This document shows, in pieces, positions 1 through 6,317 of a stretch of DNA of 9,626 nucleotides. The stretch comes from Chitinophaga pinensis (GTDB taxonomy: Bacteria; Bacteroidota; Bacteroidia; UKL13-3), in NCBI GenBank assembly GCA_943323675.2, contig CALPIR020000080.1, positions 1-9,626 on the forward strand, in the 5' to 3' direction. The position numbers and the translations under genes were made by a program. A model generated the notes under the pieces. The model saw only the letters and a list, made by a program, of their open reading frames with translations. It had not been told where the DNA came from and searched no databases. The first letter of the stretch is position 1; every line of letters begins with the position of its first letter.

Positions 1-1
1 C

Positions 2-106
2 TTATCACAAATGACGTTCTCTCACCAATTGATTCGATTAATCTTTATTGAACAACTTTACCGCGCATTTACAATTATTAAAGGCGAGCCCTACCATCAT
101 GAATAA
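2..106 (+). CDS. C-terminal end of an unidentified upstream protein (partial, cut by window start)
   Basis: One frame stays open from the window edge through 34 sense codons to TAA at 104-106. In such AT-rich DNA this is long enough to suggest coding. The encoded tail has alternating hydrophobic and charged residues and ends in ...IIKGEPYHHE, which looks protein-like. The stop lies just inside the maf start (ATG at 99), giving an 8-bp overlap of the kind common in bacterial operons, so the two genes would be co-transcribed. I do not recognise the family from this short tail. A competing frame from position 1 ends at TGA 49-51 and would encode only 16 residues; it is less convincing but not excluded. 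Confidence 0.45.
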   Translation, partial: LSQMTFSHQLIRLIFIEQLYRAFTIIKGEPYHHE

Positions 107-668
107 AAAAATAATCTTAGCATCTAAATCGCCTCGTAGACAAGAGTTGATAAAAGGTTTAGAATTAGCTTATGAAGTATTTACTTACGAAGTTGACGAG
201 ACGTTTCCTGAACATCTGAAAGCAGAAGAAATTGCCTTGTTTTTGGCAGAAAAAAAAGCAAACGCTTATCCAAAAGAAATATCAGACCAAGAAGTATTGA
301 TTACAGCAGACACCATTGTATGGGTTAATAATCATGTTTTAAATAAGCCAGAAAGTGAGCAAGAGGCATACAATATGCTTAAAGAAATTTGTGGCACCAC
401 GCATCATGTTTATACCGGGGTTTGCATTAAAACATCAACCCAAACTTTACCGTTTTTTGATTGCAGTGAAGTTACTATAAAACCATTAAGTGATGCTGAA
501 ATTTGGCACTATATCAAAACATATAAACCCTTTGATAAGGCGGGTAGCTATGGTATTCAAGATTGGTTTGGTTATGTTGCAGTAGAAAAAATTAATGGTT
601 GTTTTTACAATGTAATGGGGTTACCTATATCAAAACTTTACGAAAAATTAAAGCACTTAAGTAAATAG
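99..668 (+). CDS. maf: Maf family nucleoside triphosphate pyrophosphatase (YhdE-like, dTTP/UTP type)
   Basis: This 189-residue protein matches the usual Maf length. Maf enzymes hydrolyse non-canonical or modified NTPs to NMP and pyrophosphate in the cytoplasm and have been linked to septum inhibition. Visible signatures are the N-terminal ASKSPRR (8-14), the catalytic-site ADT (70-72, with Asp71 as probable catalytic acid), KAGSYGIQ (147-154) and NGCFYNVMGLP (166-176). The KAGSYGIQ and NVMGLP forms resemble E. coli YhdE (dTTP/UTP pyrophosphatase) rather than YceF (m7GTP), which has a different sequence there; this subtype call is an inference by eye. The ATG at 99 puts the family's opening residues (MNKKIILAS) at the N-terminus. 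A TTG at 48 would only add 17 unrelated residues. The 3' end overlaps the convergent phosphatase gene by 12 bp. Confidence 0.93.
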   Translation: MNKKIILASKSPRRQELIKGLELAYEVFTYEVDETFPEHLKAEEIALFLAEKKANAYPKEISDQEVLITADTIVWVNNHVLNKPESEQEAYNMLKEICGTTHHVYTGVCIKTSTQTLPFFDCSEVTIKPLSDAEIWHYIKTYKPFDKAGSYGIQDWFGYVAVEKINGCFYNVMGLPISKLYEKLKHLSK

Positions 669-1565
669 AACGCCTTCTTTTAAGGCATAATTTACCGCTA
701 TAATTCGTTTAAAATTGCCAGTGCTAACCACGTGTTGCATCAGCAGCGCTGCTACAGTCATCATTTCAACCCTAAAATCTGTCATACCCCTTAAATGTAT
801 GCGTTGTTCTTGCGTTGATGTGCGCATAATTTCAACAAATACATCAAAATCTTCTTTACGAATCTCAAAAGCATTTTTGCTTAATGACAGCGGAATTACA
901 GCCAAGTCCATAATAACTACATCAACCAATGTTTCGAAAGCACCAGCTGCTCCTATTAGAGCTTGGGGTTGATGTAAGTTCATTGCTTCATGCAGTGGCA
1001 ATAAAGTTTGCGCCAAATAACTAACTAGTTTATTAGCAGAATCATTGTCTATCGGGTTACTATGATGAAACAGATCAATTAAACGAGCAGCTCCAATTTC
1101 AAAACTTTGTTTCCATAATATTTGCTCACCCAAACCAATAATAAACTCCACGCTTCCACCACCAATATCCATAACCAAAACAGGATAATCAGGAAATTTA
1201 AAAGAATGAAAAACTCCTTTATAAATATAAGTAGCCTCCACATCGCCAGAAATAGTTGTTATGGCAATTCCTGATTTATCTGAAGCTTCTTTTATAAACT
1301 GCTTACTGTTTTTGGCATTACGAATAGCTGATGTGGCAAAAGCAATGACCTCATTAACCTCAAATTGGTCAATGTATTTTTTAAACTCGGTTAAAGCAGT
1401 TATGCCCCGCTGAAAAGCCTCTGGCGTTATCAATCCTTTGTTAATGCCACCACTACCTATTTTTACGGGAACTTGAAGTTTGTAGTACTCTATCAGCATT
1501 CCTTGCTTAACCTCAGCAATACATAAGTGAAAAGTATTGGTTCCTAAATCTATTATGGCTTTCAA
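657..1565 (-). CDS. ppx: Ppx/GppA family phosphatase (exopolyphosphatase / pppGpp phosphohydrolase), TTG start
   Basis: The protein belongs to the ASKHA-fold Ppx/GppA family, which removes phosphate from polyphosphate chains or converts pppGpp to ppGpp. Counting from the TTG at 1565 (302 residues), it shows the first phosphate loop DLGTNTFHL (6-14), ATSAIRNA (77-84), ISGDVEA (105-111, where the Glu aligns with the catalytic Glu of E. coli Ppx), the second phosphate loop DIGGGS (133-138) and a late GAAGAFETL. It is the short two-domain form of about 300 residues, without the C-terminal HD-like part of E. coli Ppx. No ATG precedes the first motif. TTG 1565 gives the family's usual opening (M/L-KAIIDLG), while TTG 1601 would add 12 residues. 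It lies downstream of the photolyase gene on the same strand, 46 bp from its stop, and is probably co-transcribed. Whether it prefers polyP or pppGpp cannot be told. Confidence 0.9.
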   Translation of the reverse strand: MKAIIDLGTNTFHLCIAEVKQGMLIEYYKLQVPVKIGSGGINKGLITPEAFQRGITALTEFKKYIDQFEVNEVIAFATSAIRNAKNSKQFIKEASDKSGIAITTISGDVEATYIYKGVFHSFKFPDYPVLVMDIGGGSVEFIIGLGEQILWKQSFEIGAARLIDLFHHSNPIDNDSANKLVSYLAQTLLPLHEAMNLHQPQALIGAAGAFETLVDVVIMDLAVIPLSLSKNAFEIRKEDFDVFVEIMRTSTQEQRIHLRGMTDFRVEMMTVAALLMQHVVSTGNFKRIIAVNYALKEGVLFT

Positions 1566-1611
1566 AGGGAAAAAGTTTCTTGCAATATAAAAAATAGGCA
1601 AGTAATAAATA

Positions 1612-3150
1612 CTAAAACAATTTGTGGTTTAAATCGATCTTGGTTTTAGTTTTTCCAGAACGAGAGGTAATCAGTTTTTCTCGCTCAGTTTTCCTGTGCG
1701 TGTGCACTTCTAAAATACGTTGGTTTTGTTGGCGGGTTTCCAATGATTTTTTAGTTTGCCACAAATGCGTGGCGGCATGCTGGGCACTTGATTTTAAATC
1801 AACAATAGGCATTGGATAATCCACTCCTATTTTACAATTGTACTGCTGCTGTAAGCCATCTGGTATTAACCATGGCTGATGTATAAAAGGCGCAGGTACG
1901 TTAGCCAACTCTGGCACCCATTGCCTAATAAAATCACCATTGGTATCGTGATCTAAACTTTGTTTTAGTGGATTGTAGGTGCGAATAATATTAACACCCA
2001 TTGTGCCAGATTGCATTTGAAATTGTGAGTAATGAATACCTGGTTCGTAATCTAAAAACTGCCTAGCTAAGTGTATGGCTCCCTTTTGCCAATCGAGCCA
2101 AAGATTATGTGTTAAAAAAGTAACCAACATGGAGCGCATCCTAAAATTAACATAGCCAGTTGCCATTACACAACGCATACAAGCATCAACTAATGGATAA
2201 CCTGTTTTTCCTGTTTTCCACGCTTCAAAATAATCCTCGTTCCATGCCGTTCTGATGTTATTGAAAGTCGTGTTCAGGTTTTCGTATTCCATTCGGCACT
2301 CACTCTCAAACTTTTGTATAAAGTGGCAATGCCAATGCAAACGAGCAATAAAAAAAGACAATATTCTTTTGTTACCCTTGCCATGTTCATTTGTTGCAGC
2401 ATGTATTAACTCGCGCATACTAATATTTCCCCATGCAAGATATGGTGATAGCCTACTACAAGCTGTTCTGCTTAGTTGCGGCTTAGAAATGTGCTTCATG
2501 TAGTTAAACATACGCCCTTGCAAAAAGCTACTTAAATATTGCTTAGCATATTTTGCCCCCCCTGGTTGAAAAGCTGGGTGTGCCGTTTTTACTTCGTTTG
2601 GTACAACTCCCCTATTGTCAAATTCAATTATTTCATCAGCCTCTAGTTTAATAAACTTACTCCAATCTGGCTGTTGTGTCAATTGGCTCATGAAATCTTT
2701 CCAATCTTTATTCCATGTTTTTCTATTCCGCAATCCACGTTGAACACCATCTCGTTGAAATTCATTAAAAGTAATTAGATGCTGATTACAAAATTTGGCA
2801 ACAGATATATCCCTATCAAAAGTAATCTTAACGCCAATTTCTTGGTGAGCAAAAACATGCGCAACATTAAACTTTGTATGTATTTGAGTCATTACATCAA
2901 CAACTTCCCCAACAGCAATACAAAGTTTACTTTCATATTTGACTAAATCGTTTTCTAAATCCATTAAACTTTGCCAAACAAATCGCCAATGACGAATTTC
3001 AGAATCTGGTGCACGCATTAAACTAGGCTCAAAAACGTACAGCATCAAAACGGGCAATCCTTTTTCTATTGCGGCTTTAAGGGGGGCATGGTCTGTTAAT
3101 CGCAAATCGCGTTTAAACCAAACCACAGAAATAGGTCCACTTTGATACAT
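1612..3150 (-). CDS. Cryptochrome/deoxyribodipyrimidine photolyase family flavoprotein
   Basis: This 512-residue protein has the two photolyase domains. The N-terminal Rossmann-type domain opens with VVWFKRDLRLTDHAPL (9-24). The C-terminal FAD-binding helical domain includes SRLSPYLAWGNIS (232-244), RLHWHCHFIQKFE (270-282), KTGYPLVDACMR (315-326), NFRMRSMLVTF (335-345) and NPLKQSLDHD (393-402), then FIRQWVPEL (407-415). Such proteins bind FAD and use blue light to repair pyrimidine dimers or to signal. The stretch QMQSGTMGVN (378-387) replaces the WQWAASTG type of E. coli PhrB, so a classical class I assignment is unsafe. By eye, Trp303 and Trp354 match the distal and middle Trp of the electron-transfer triad, but the flavin-proximal position is Phe or Ser. 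The tail (about 465-512) is strongly basic. ATG 3150 fits the family N-terminus. Repair versus photoreceptor function is undecided. Confidence 0.92.
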   Translation of the reverse strand: MYQSGPISVVWFKRDLRLTDHAPLKAAIEKGLPVLMLYVFEPSLMRAPDSEIRHWRFVWQSLMDLENDLVKYESKLCIAVGEVVDVMTQIHTKFNVAHVFAHQEIGVKITFDRDISVAKFCNQHLITFNEFQRDGVQRGLRNRKTWNKDWKDFMSQLTQQPDWSKFIKLEADEIIEFDNRGVVPNEVKTAHPAFQPGGAKYAKQYLSSFLQGRMFNYMKHISKPQLSRTACSRLSPYLAWGNISMRELIHAATNEHGKGNKRILSFFIARLHWHCHFIQKFESECRMEYENLNTTFNNIRTAWNEDYFEAWKTGKTGYPLVDACMRCVMATGYVNFRMRSMLVTFLTHNLWLDWQKGAIHLARQFLDYEPGIHYSQFQMQSGTMGVNIIRTYNPLKQSLDHDTNGDFIRQWVPELANVPAPFIHQPWLIPDGLQQQYNCKIGVDYPMPIVDLKSSAQHAATHLWQTKKSLETRQQNQRILEVHTHRKTEREKLITSRSGKTKTKIDLNHKLF

Positions 3151-3191
3151 GATATTTAAACACTTTTATTACTTTTCTGTTTGTATTGTTA

Positions 3192-3470
3192 ATGAATAAA
3201 TTAAGTGTTGAAGATATTGATAGGGTAATAGAGATGGCATGGGAGGACCGTACATCTTTTGACGCAATAAAAGTACAATTCGGACTTGCAGAAAGTGATG
3301 TCATACGTTTGATGCGCAACGAACTAAAACCAAGTAGCTGGAGACTTTGGCGCAAAAGAGTTAACCAAGGAGTTTCTCAAAAGCATGCCAAAAAACGTAG
3401 TCCAGATATAGATAGATTTAAGTGTAACCTTCAAAGACATGTTACTTTAAATAAAATAAGTAAACGATGA
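3192..3470 (+). CDS. DUF2805 / TIGR03643 family protein, HTH-like, photolyase-associated
   Basis: The gene encodes a 92-residue protein that I recognise as the TIGR03643/DUF2805 family from its core: DIDRVIEMAWEDRTSF, FGLAESDVIRLMR, then ELKPSSWRLWRKRV. The family has no established function. The segment TSFDAIKVQFGLAESDVIRLMR reads like a helix-turn-helix, and the second half is rich in Lys/Arg (KHAKKRSPDIDRFK), so nucleic-acid binding is a reasonable inference but unproven. ATG 3192 is preferred to a TTG two codons upstream. The gene is transcribed away from the photolyase, with 41 bp between the starts, and its stop overlaps the next start as ATGA. From memory, members of this family are often found next to photolyase/cryptochrome genes and DUF2256, which matches this layout. 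I found no convincing TAnnTTTG box for either divergent gene; TCTGTTTG at 3176-3183 is one mismatch away on the + strand. Confidence 0.88.
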   Translation: MNKLSVEDIDRVIEMAWEDRTSFDAIKVQFGLAESDVIRLMRNELKPSSWRLWRKRVNQGVSQKHAKKRSPDIDRFKCNLQRHVTLNKISKR

Positions 3471-3604
3471 AAGGAGTAAAAAAGACCAATTTACCAACTA
3501 AAATATGCCTTTCGTGTAACAGACCATTTACTTGGAGAAAAAAATGGGAGAAAGTATGGGAAGAGGTTAAATATTGCAGTGATAAATGCAGGGCCAAACG
3601 TTGA
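3467..3604 (+). CDS. DUF2256 family small zinc-ribbon protein
   Basis: This 45-residue protein was found by reading on from the DUF2805 stop. It begins MKGVKKTNLPTKIC and ends KYCSDKCRAKR, with the central RPFTWRKKWEKVWEEV typical of DUF2256. Cys14-x2-Cys17 and Cys37-x3-Cys41 form a likely zinc-binding knuckle. The protein is very basic with several Trp residues, which suggests contact with nucleic acid or a protein partner. Its ATG (3467-3469) overlaps the TGA of the DUF2805 gene (3468-3470), so the pair is probably translationally coupled. Length and composition agree with the family as I know it, about 40-60 residues. No function is established; the neighbourhood suggests a role linked to the photolyase-family flavoprotein. 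The following 115 bp to the hpt stop contain no gene I can support. Confidence 0.9.
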   Translation: MKGVKKTNLPTKICLSCNRPFTWRKKWEKVWEEVKYCSDKCRAKR

Positions 3605-3719
3605 TTTTAAGTCGAAAAATTCTAACAGAACTTCGCTTAAGTGAATTAAATTTCAAACTAGTTAAGTTGATTAATAGCTTAAAACAAATAAATCAACCTT
3701 GGCTGTCCCAATCGAACCA

Positions 3720-4256
3720 TCAAGAAACCTCAGCGTAAATATCAGGTAAGTTCCTACCTAAGCCATCGTAGTCTAAACCATAACCCAATACAAATTTTGG
3801 CTCAATTACAAACCCAACGTAATGAGGAGTAATCGCAACTTTTAAAGATTTAGGTTTAAACAATAAAGTTAATATTTTAACTGAAGCCGGATGATGCCCT
3901 TGAATTTGATTTAAAACATGCTGCATGCTTAAACCCGTATCAATAATATCTTCAATAATGATAATGTGTCGGCCTGCTATAGCCTCGCTAAAACCAATAA
4001 GCTGCTTAATATTTTCGGTGGTTGAGGTGCCAGAGTAACTTGATATTTTGGCAAATGAAATCTCGCTTTGGAAAGTAATTTTCCTAAACAAATCGGCTGC
4101 TAAAATAAATGCACCATTAAGTACCGCCAAAAACAAAGGATTTTTATCCTTGTATTCATTGGTAATCTCCTGCGCAATAGCACTCACGCGCTCATCAATT
4201 TGCTTGGCGGATATAAAAGGTTCAAAATTTCTGTCGTGAACTTTGATGATTGACAT
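3720..4256 (-). CDS. hpt: Hypoxanthine phosphoribosyltransferase
   Basis: This 178-residue purine-salvage enzyme transfers the phosphoribosyl group of PRPP to hypoxanthine (and usually guanine), giving IMP/GMP in the cytosol. The PRPP-binding loop IIIIEDIIDTGLS is at 98-110, the pyrophosphate-contacting VLNGAF at 45-50, the flexible-loop SSYSGT at 72-77, and the purine-site region FVIEPKFVLGYGLDYDGLGRN at 149-169, in the usual order. Length is normal and all key acidic residues of the PRPP loop are present. The ATG at 4256 fits the family and has a TATATTTG promoter core 27 nt upstream. The gene is transcribed alone, convergent with the DUF2256 gene and divergent from the methyltransferase, with only 18 bp between the annotated starts. 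Confidence 0.95.
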   Translation of the reverse strand: MSIIKVHDRNFEPFISAKQIDERVSAIAQEITNEYKDKNPLFLAVLNGAFILAADLFRKITFQSEISFAKISSYSGTSTTENIKQLIGFSEAIAGRHIIIIEDIIDTGLSMQHVLNQIQGHHPASVKILTLLFKPKSLKVAITPHYVGFVIEPKFVLGYGLDYDGLGRNLPDIYAEVS

Positions 4257-4274
4257 TATTATTGTTTACTTGTG

Positions 4275-5195
4275 ATGGTTTTCAAATATACACAGATGGC
4301 TAAAGATTTCGAATGTAATTTATGTGGTTCAAAAAAAGCAAGTAAAGTTCCGTTCAGGTATTTGTTTAAAGAACGTTACTTATGGCTTTACCAATGCGAT
4401 ACGTGTAAGCTACGCTCAATATGGCCATTACCTTCATCGCAAGAAATTGAAGAAATGTATGCTGCAGATTATTTTACTGAAGCTAACAGTGCTACCCATC
4501 ACATGGATACTGATTATTTGGCACTACTAAATAATGGCGATTATGCCGATGGGATTGAAAACATGAGAAAGTATTGCCAAGATGGAAGTATCCTAGAAAT
4601 TGGCTGCGCAACAGGTAATTTTTTAAACGCACTAAATAAAGTTGGATATACTGTAAAAGGTATTGAACTTTCATCGTTTGCAGTTGATTATGCCAAAAAG
4701 AATTTTGGATTAAATTTAATCAACAAACCATTTGATCCGACTTTGCTTAACAATGAAATTTTTGAAAACGAATTTGATGTGGTGATTATGGGTGATGTGT
4801 TGGAACATTTTACCAACCCAACCGAAGCCATGCAATTGGTGCAAAAAATCTTAAAACCAGGTGGGGTAGCGTTTATTCATTTACCAGGTTCGTTAAATTT
4901 ATTGTCTAGCAAGCTGGCATTTTTTGTTTACAAATTAACTGGGAAACAAAAAACAATGACAATTCCACCCTACCATTTAACAGAGTTTACAGGTAAAAGT
5001 ATAACACGTATGTGTAAACAAACAGGTTTTAATAAAGTAATTGTAAAACACGATATAAAACATCCATCAACCATTCCTTTGCGTGGTACTTTTATCGAAA
5101 ACCTAGTTAAAAAGAGCATGCAATATCCCAATTATTATTTAACAAAATGGTTTGGCATATCGGGTGATCGAATTAATGTGGAGGCTTATAAATAG
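4275..5195 (+). CDS. Class I SAM-dependent methyltransferase with N-terminal zinc ribbon
   Basis: The predicted protein has 306 residues. It starts with a zinc-ribbon-like region containing CNLC (14-17) and CDTC (41-44), followed by a Rossmann methyltransferase domain of the Methyltransf_23 type. Motif I is ILEIGCATGNF (106-116), then KGIELS as the acidic strand end, VVIMGDVLEHF and the post-core LKPGGVAFIHLPG. Such zinc-ribbon methyltransferases often act on nucleotide sugars or glycans, and the next gene, a glycosyltransferase only 6 bp downstream, supports a role in surface-polysaccharide modification (inference; substrate unknown). The start is uncertain: GTG 4272, ATG 4275 and ATG 4296 are all possible, and the last still keeps the ribbon. 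GAACTTTG at 4238-4245, inside the opposing hpt gene, is one mismatch from the -7 consensus and could serve this unit. Confidence 0.88.
   Translation: MVFKYTQMAKDFECNLCGSKKASKVPFRYLFKERYLWLYQCDTCKLRSIWPLPSSQEIEEMYAADYFTEANSATHHMDTDYLALLNNGDYADGIENMRKYCQDGSILEIGCATGNFLNALNKVGYTVKGIELSSFAVDYAKKNFGLNLINKPFDPTLLNNEIFENEFDVVIMGDVLEHFTNPTEAMQLVQKILKPGGVAFIHLPGSLNLLSSKLAFFVYKLTGKQKTMTIPPYHLTEFTGKSITRMCKQTGFNKVIVKHDIKHPSTIPLRGTFIENLVKKSMQYPNYYLTKWFGISGDRINVEAYK
4283..4290 (-). promoter_or_regulatory. Candidate Bacteroidota -7 promoter element of hpt
   Basis: On the minus strand this reads TATATTTG, an exact match to the Bacteroidota sigma-factor -7 consensus TAnnTTTG. Its last base lies 27 nt upstream of the first base of the hpt ATG, leaving a leader of roughly 20 nt. 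The same TGTATATTTGAA 12-mer occurs at the same distance before the propeller gene at 6893. No TTTG -33 element is visible at the expected spacing. The element lies inside the 5' end of the divergent methyltransferase gene if that gene starts at 4275. Confidence 0.5.
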
Positions 5196-5201
5196 AAAAT
5201 C

Positions 5202-6317
5202 ATGCGCATTATATCTGTTATATCATACCCTTTTTTACCAGCTACCACAGGAGGCGAAATTTGTACAGCAGGCTTGCTCAACGAGTTATCTAAAAACCAT
5301 GAAGTAACCGCATTTACTGTTGAGCCTTATAAAAACGGATATGAATATCAAACAGGAAAAACTGAAATGGTTTATGCTATGCCGTTTAATGCCAGTCGTT
5401 ATTATAACTTTAGTTTAATTGGCAAACTCAAAAAACTGGTTAAACAAAAAAAAGTTAATTGGATATTATTTGAACAACCATGGTTTGGCTGGTTAATAGT
5501 GTGGTTAAGATTAACAACCAAAAATAAAATAGCAGTACGTAGCCATAACATCGAGTATTTACGTTTTAAAAGTATGGGCAAATGGTTTTGGCAAATGCTT
5601 TACATATATGAAAAAACAACCTACAAATCAGCTCATTTAGTTTTTTTCTTGAGTGAATCAGACCGACAAAAAGCAATATACGAGTTTGATTTAAAACCCA
5701 TAAACACATTGCTTACACCATATGGTGTGAGTTATGATAAACAACCAACATTAACTAATACTCAAGCCATATCAAACCTTAAAAACGAGTTAAATATTGG
5801 CACAAATGAGCAGATGATTTTATTTTTTTCTACCTTAAGTTACGCACCCAATTACGATGCAGTAAACTTTATTATAGATGAAATATATCCTCGATTAACC
5901 CAGCAAGGATTTGCTTTTAAAATTATCATTTGTGGCAAAGGATTACCCGAACAATTGGCTCAAAAAATAACAAACACGGCACACATAAACTACTTAGGTT
6001 TTGTAGAAGATATTAATTTATATATTGATGCAGCAGACATTATGCTGAACCCTATTTTAAGCGGTGGAGGAGTAAAAACGAAGGCCATCGATACCCTTGC
6101 CAGAAACCAACGTGTCATATCAACCCAAAATGGTGCAGAGGGTATTGATATTAATGTTTGCGGCAATAACCTAATTATTACCCAAGATAATAATTGGGAT
6201 GATTTTGCAAATGCAATTATACAACATATCAATGAACCAAAAATTTTACCCGCTGCATTTTATCAAACATACAGTTGGAGCAATGTTGTACGCAACCTAG
6301 TTGAAAAACTTTATTAA
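5202..6317 (+). CDS. Glycosyltransferase family 4 (GT-B fold)
   Basis: This 371-residue GT-B enzyme would transfer a sugar from a nucleotide-sugar donor onto a growing glycan on the cytoplasmic side of the membrane. The N-terminal domain shows the acceptor-side GGEICTAGLLNEL (17-29) and SHNIEYLRF (114-122). The C-terminal donor domain starts near FFSTLSYAPNYDAV (208-221) and contains IIICGKG (241-247), LGFVEDI (265-271) and the donor-binding SGGGVKTKAIDTLA (287-300) followed by NGAEGID (310-316). The usual first Glu of the family's E-x7-E element appears as Asp297, a mild change. It follows the methyltransferase stop by 6 bp in the same direction, so the two form an operon. The TAA stop overlaps the stop of the convergent lipoprotein gene by 3 bp. 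Sugar donor and acceptor cannot be assigned. Confidence 0.9.
   Translation: MRIISVISYPFLPATTGGEICTAGLLNELSKNHEVTAFTVEPYKNGYEYQTGKTEMVYAMPFNASRYYNFSLIGKLKKLVKQKKVNWILFEQPWFGWLIVWLRLTTKNKIAVRSHNIEYLRFKSMGKWFWQMLYIYEKTTYKSAHLVFFLSESDRQKAIYEFDLKPINTLLTPYGVSYDKQPTLTNTQAISNLKNELNIGTNEQMILFFSTLSYAPNYDAVNFIIDEIYPRLTQQGFAFKIIICGKGLPEQLAQKITNTAHINYLGFVEDINLYIDAADIMLNPILSGGGVKTKAIDTLARNQRVISTQNGAEGIDINVCGNNLIITQDNNWDDFANAIIQHINEPKILPAAFYQTYSWSNVVRNLVEKLY

Noticed and set aside
715..972. Plus-strand open frame of 85 codons opposite ppx
   Set aside because: It is a shadow of a clear Ppx/GppA gene on the other strand and encodes a Ser/Thr-rich sequence without recognisable features.
1579..1602. CTTGC ... 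GCAAG hairpin between photolyase and ppx as an attenuator or terminator
   Set aside because: A 5-bp stem with a 14-nt A/T loop is too unstable. It also spans one of the two possible ppx starts.
3113..3355. Minus-strand open frame spanning the photolyase/DUF2805 start region
   Set aside because: It overlaps the DUF2805 gene antisense and the photolyase start in another frame; both of those match known families, this one does not.
3632..3645. Near-palindrome TTCGCTTAAGTGAA as an operator
   Set aside because: It has one mismatched pair, lies between two convergent gene ends rather than at a promoter, and is of a size expected by chance.
3664..3700. GTTGATT ... AATCAAC inverted repeat between the convergent DUF2256 and hpt genes, as a bidirectional terminator
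   Set aside because: The stem is only 7 bp with an 18-nt loop, is mostly A/T and has no T tract after it. It is too weak to annotate as a terminator.
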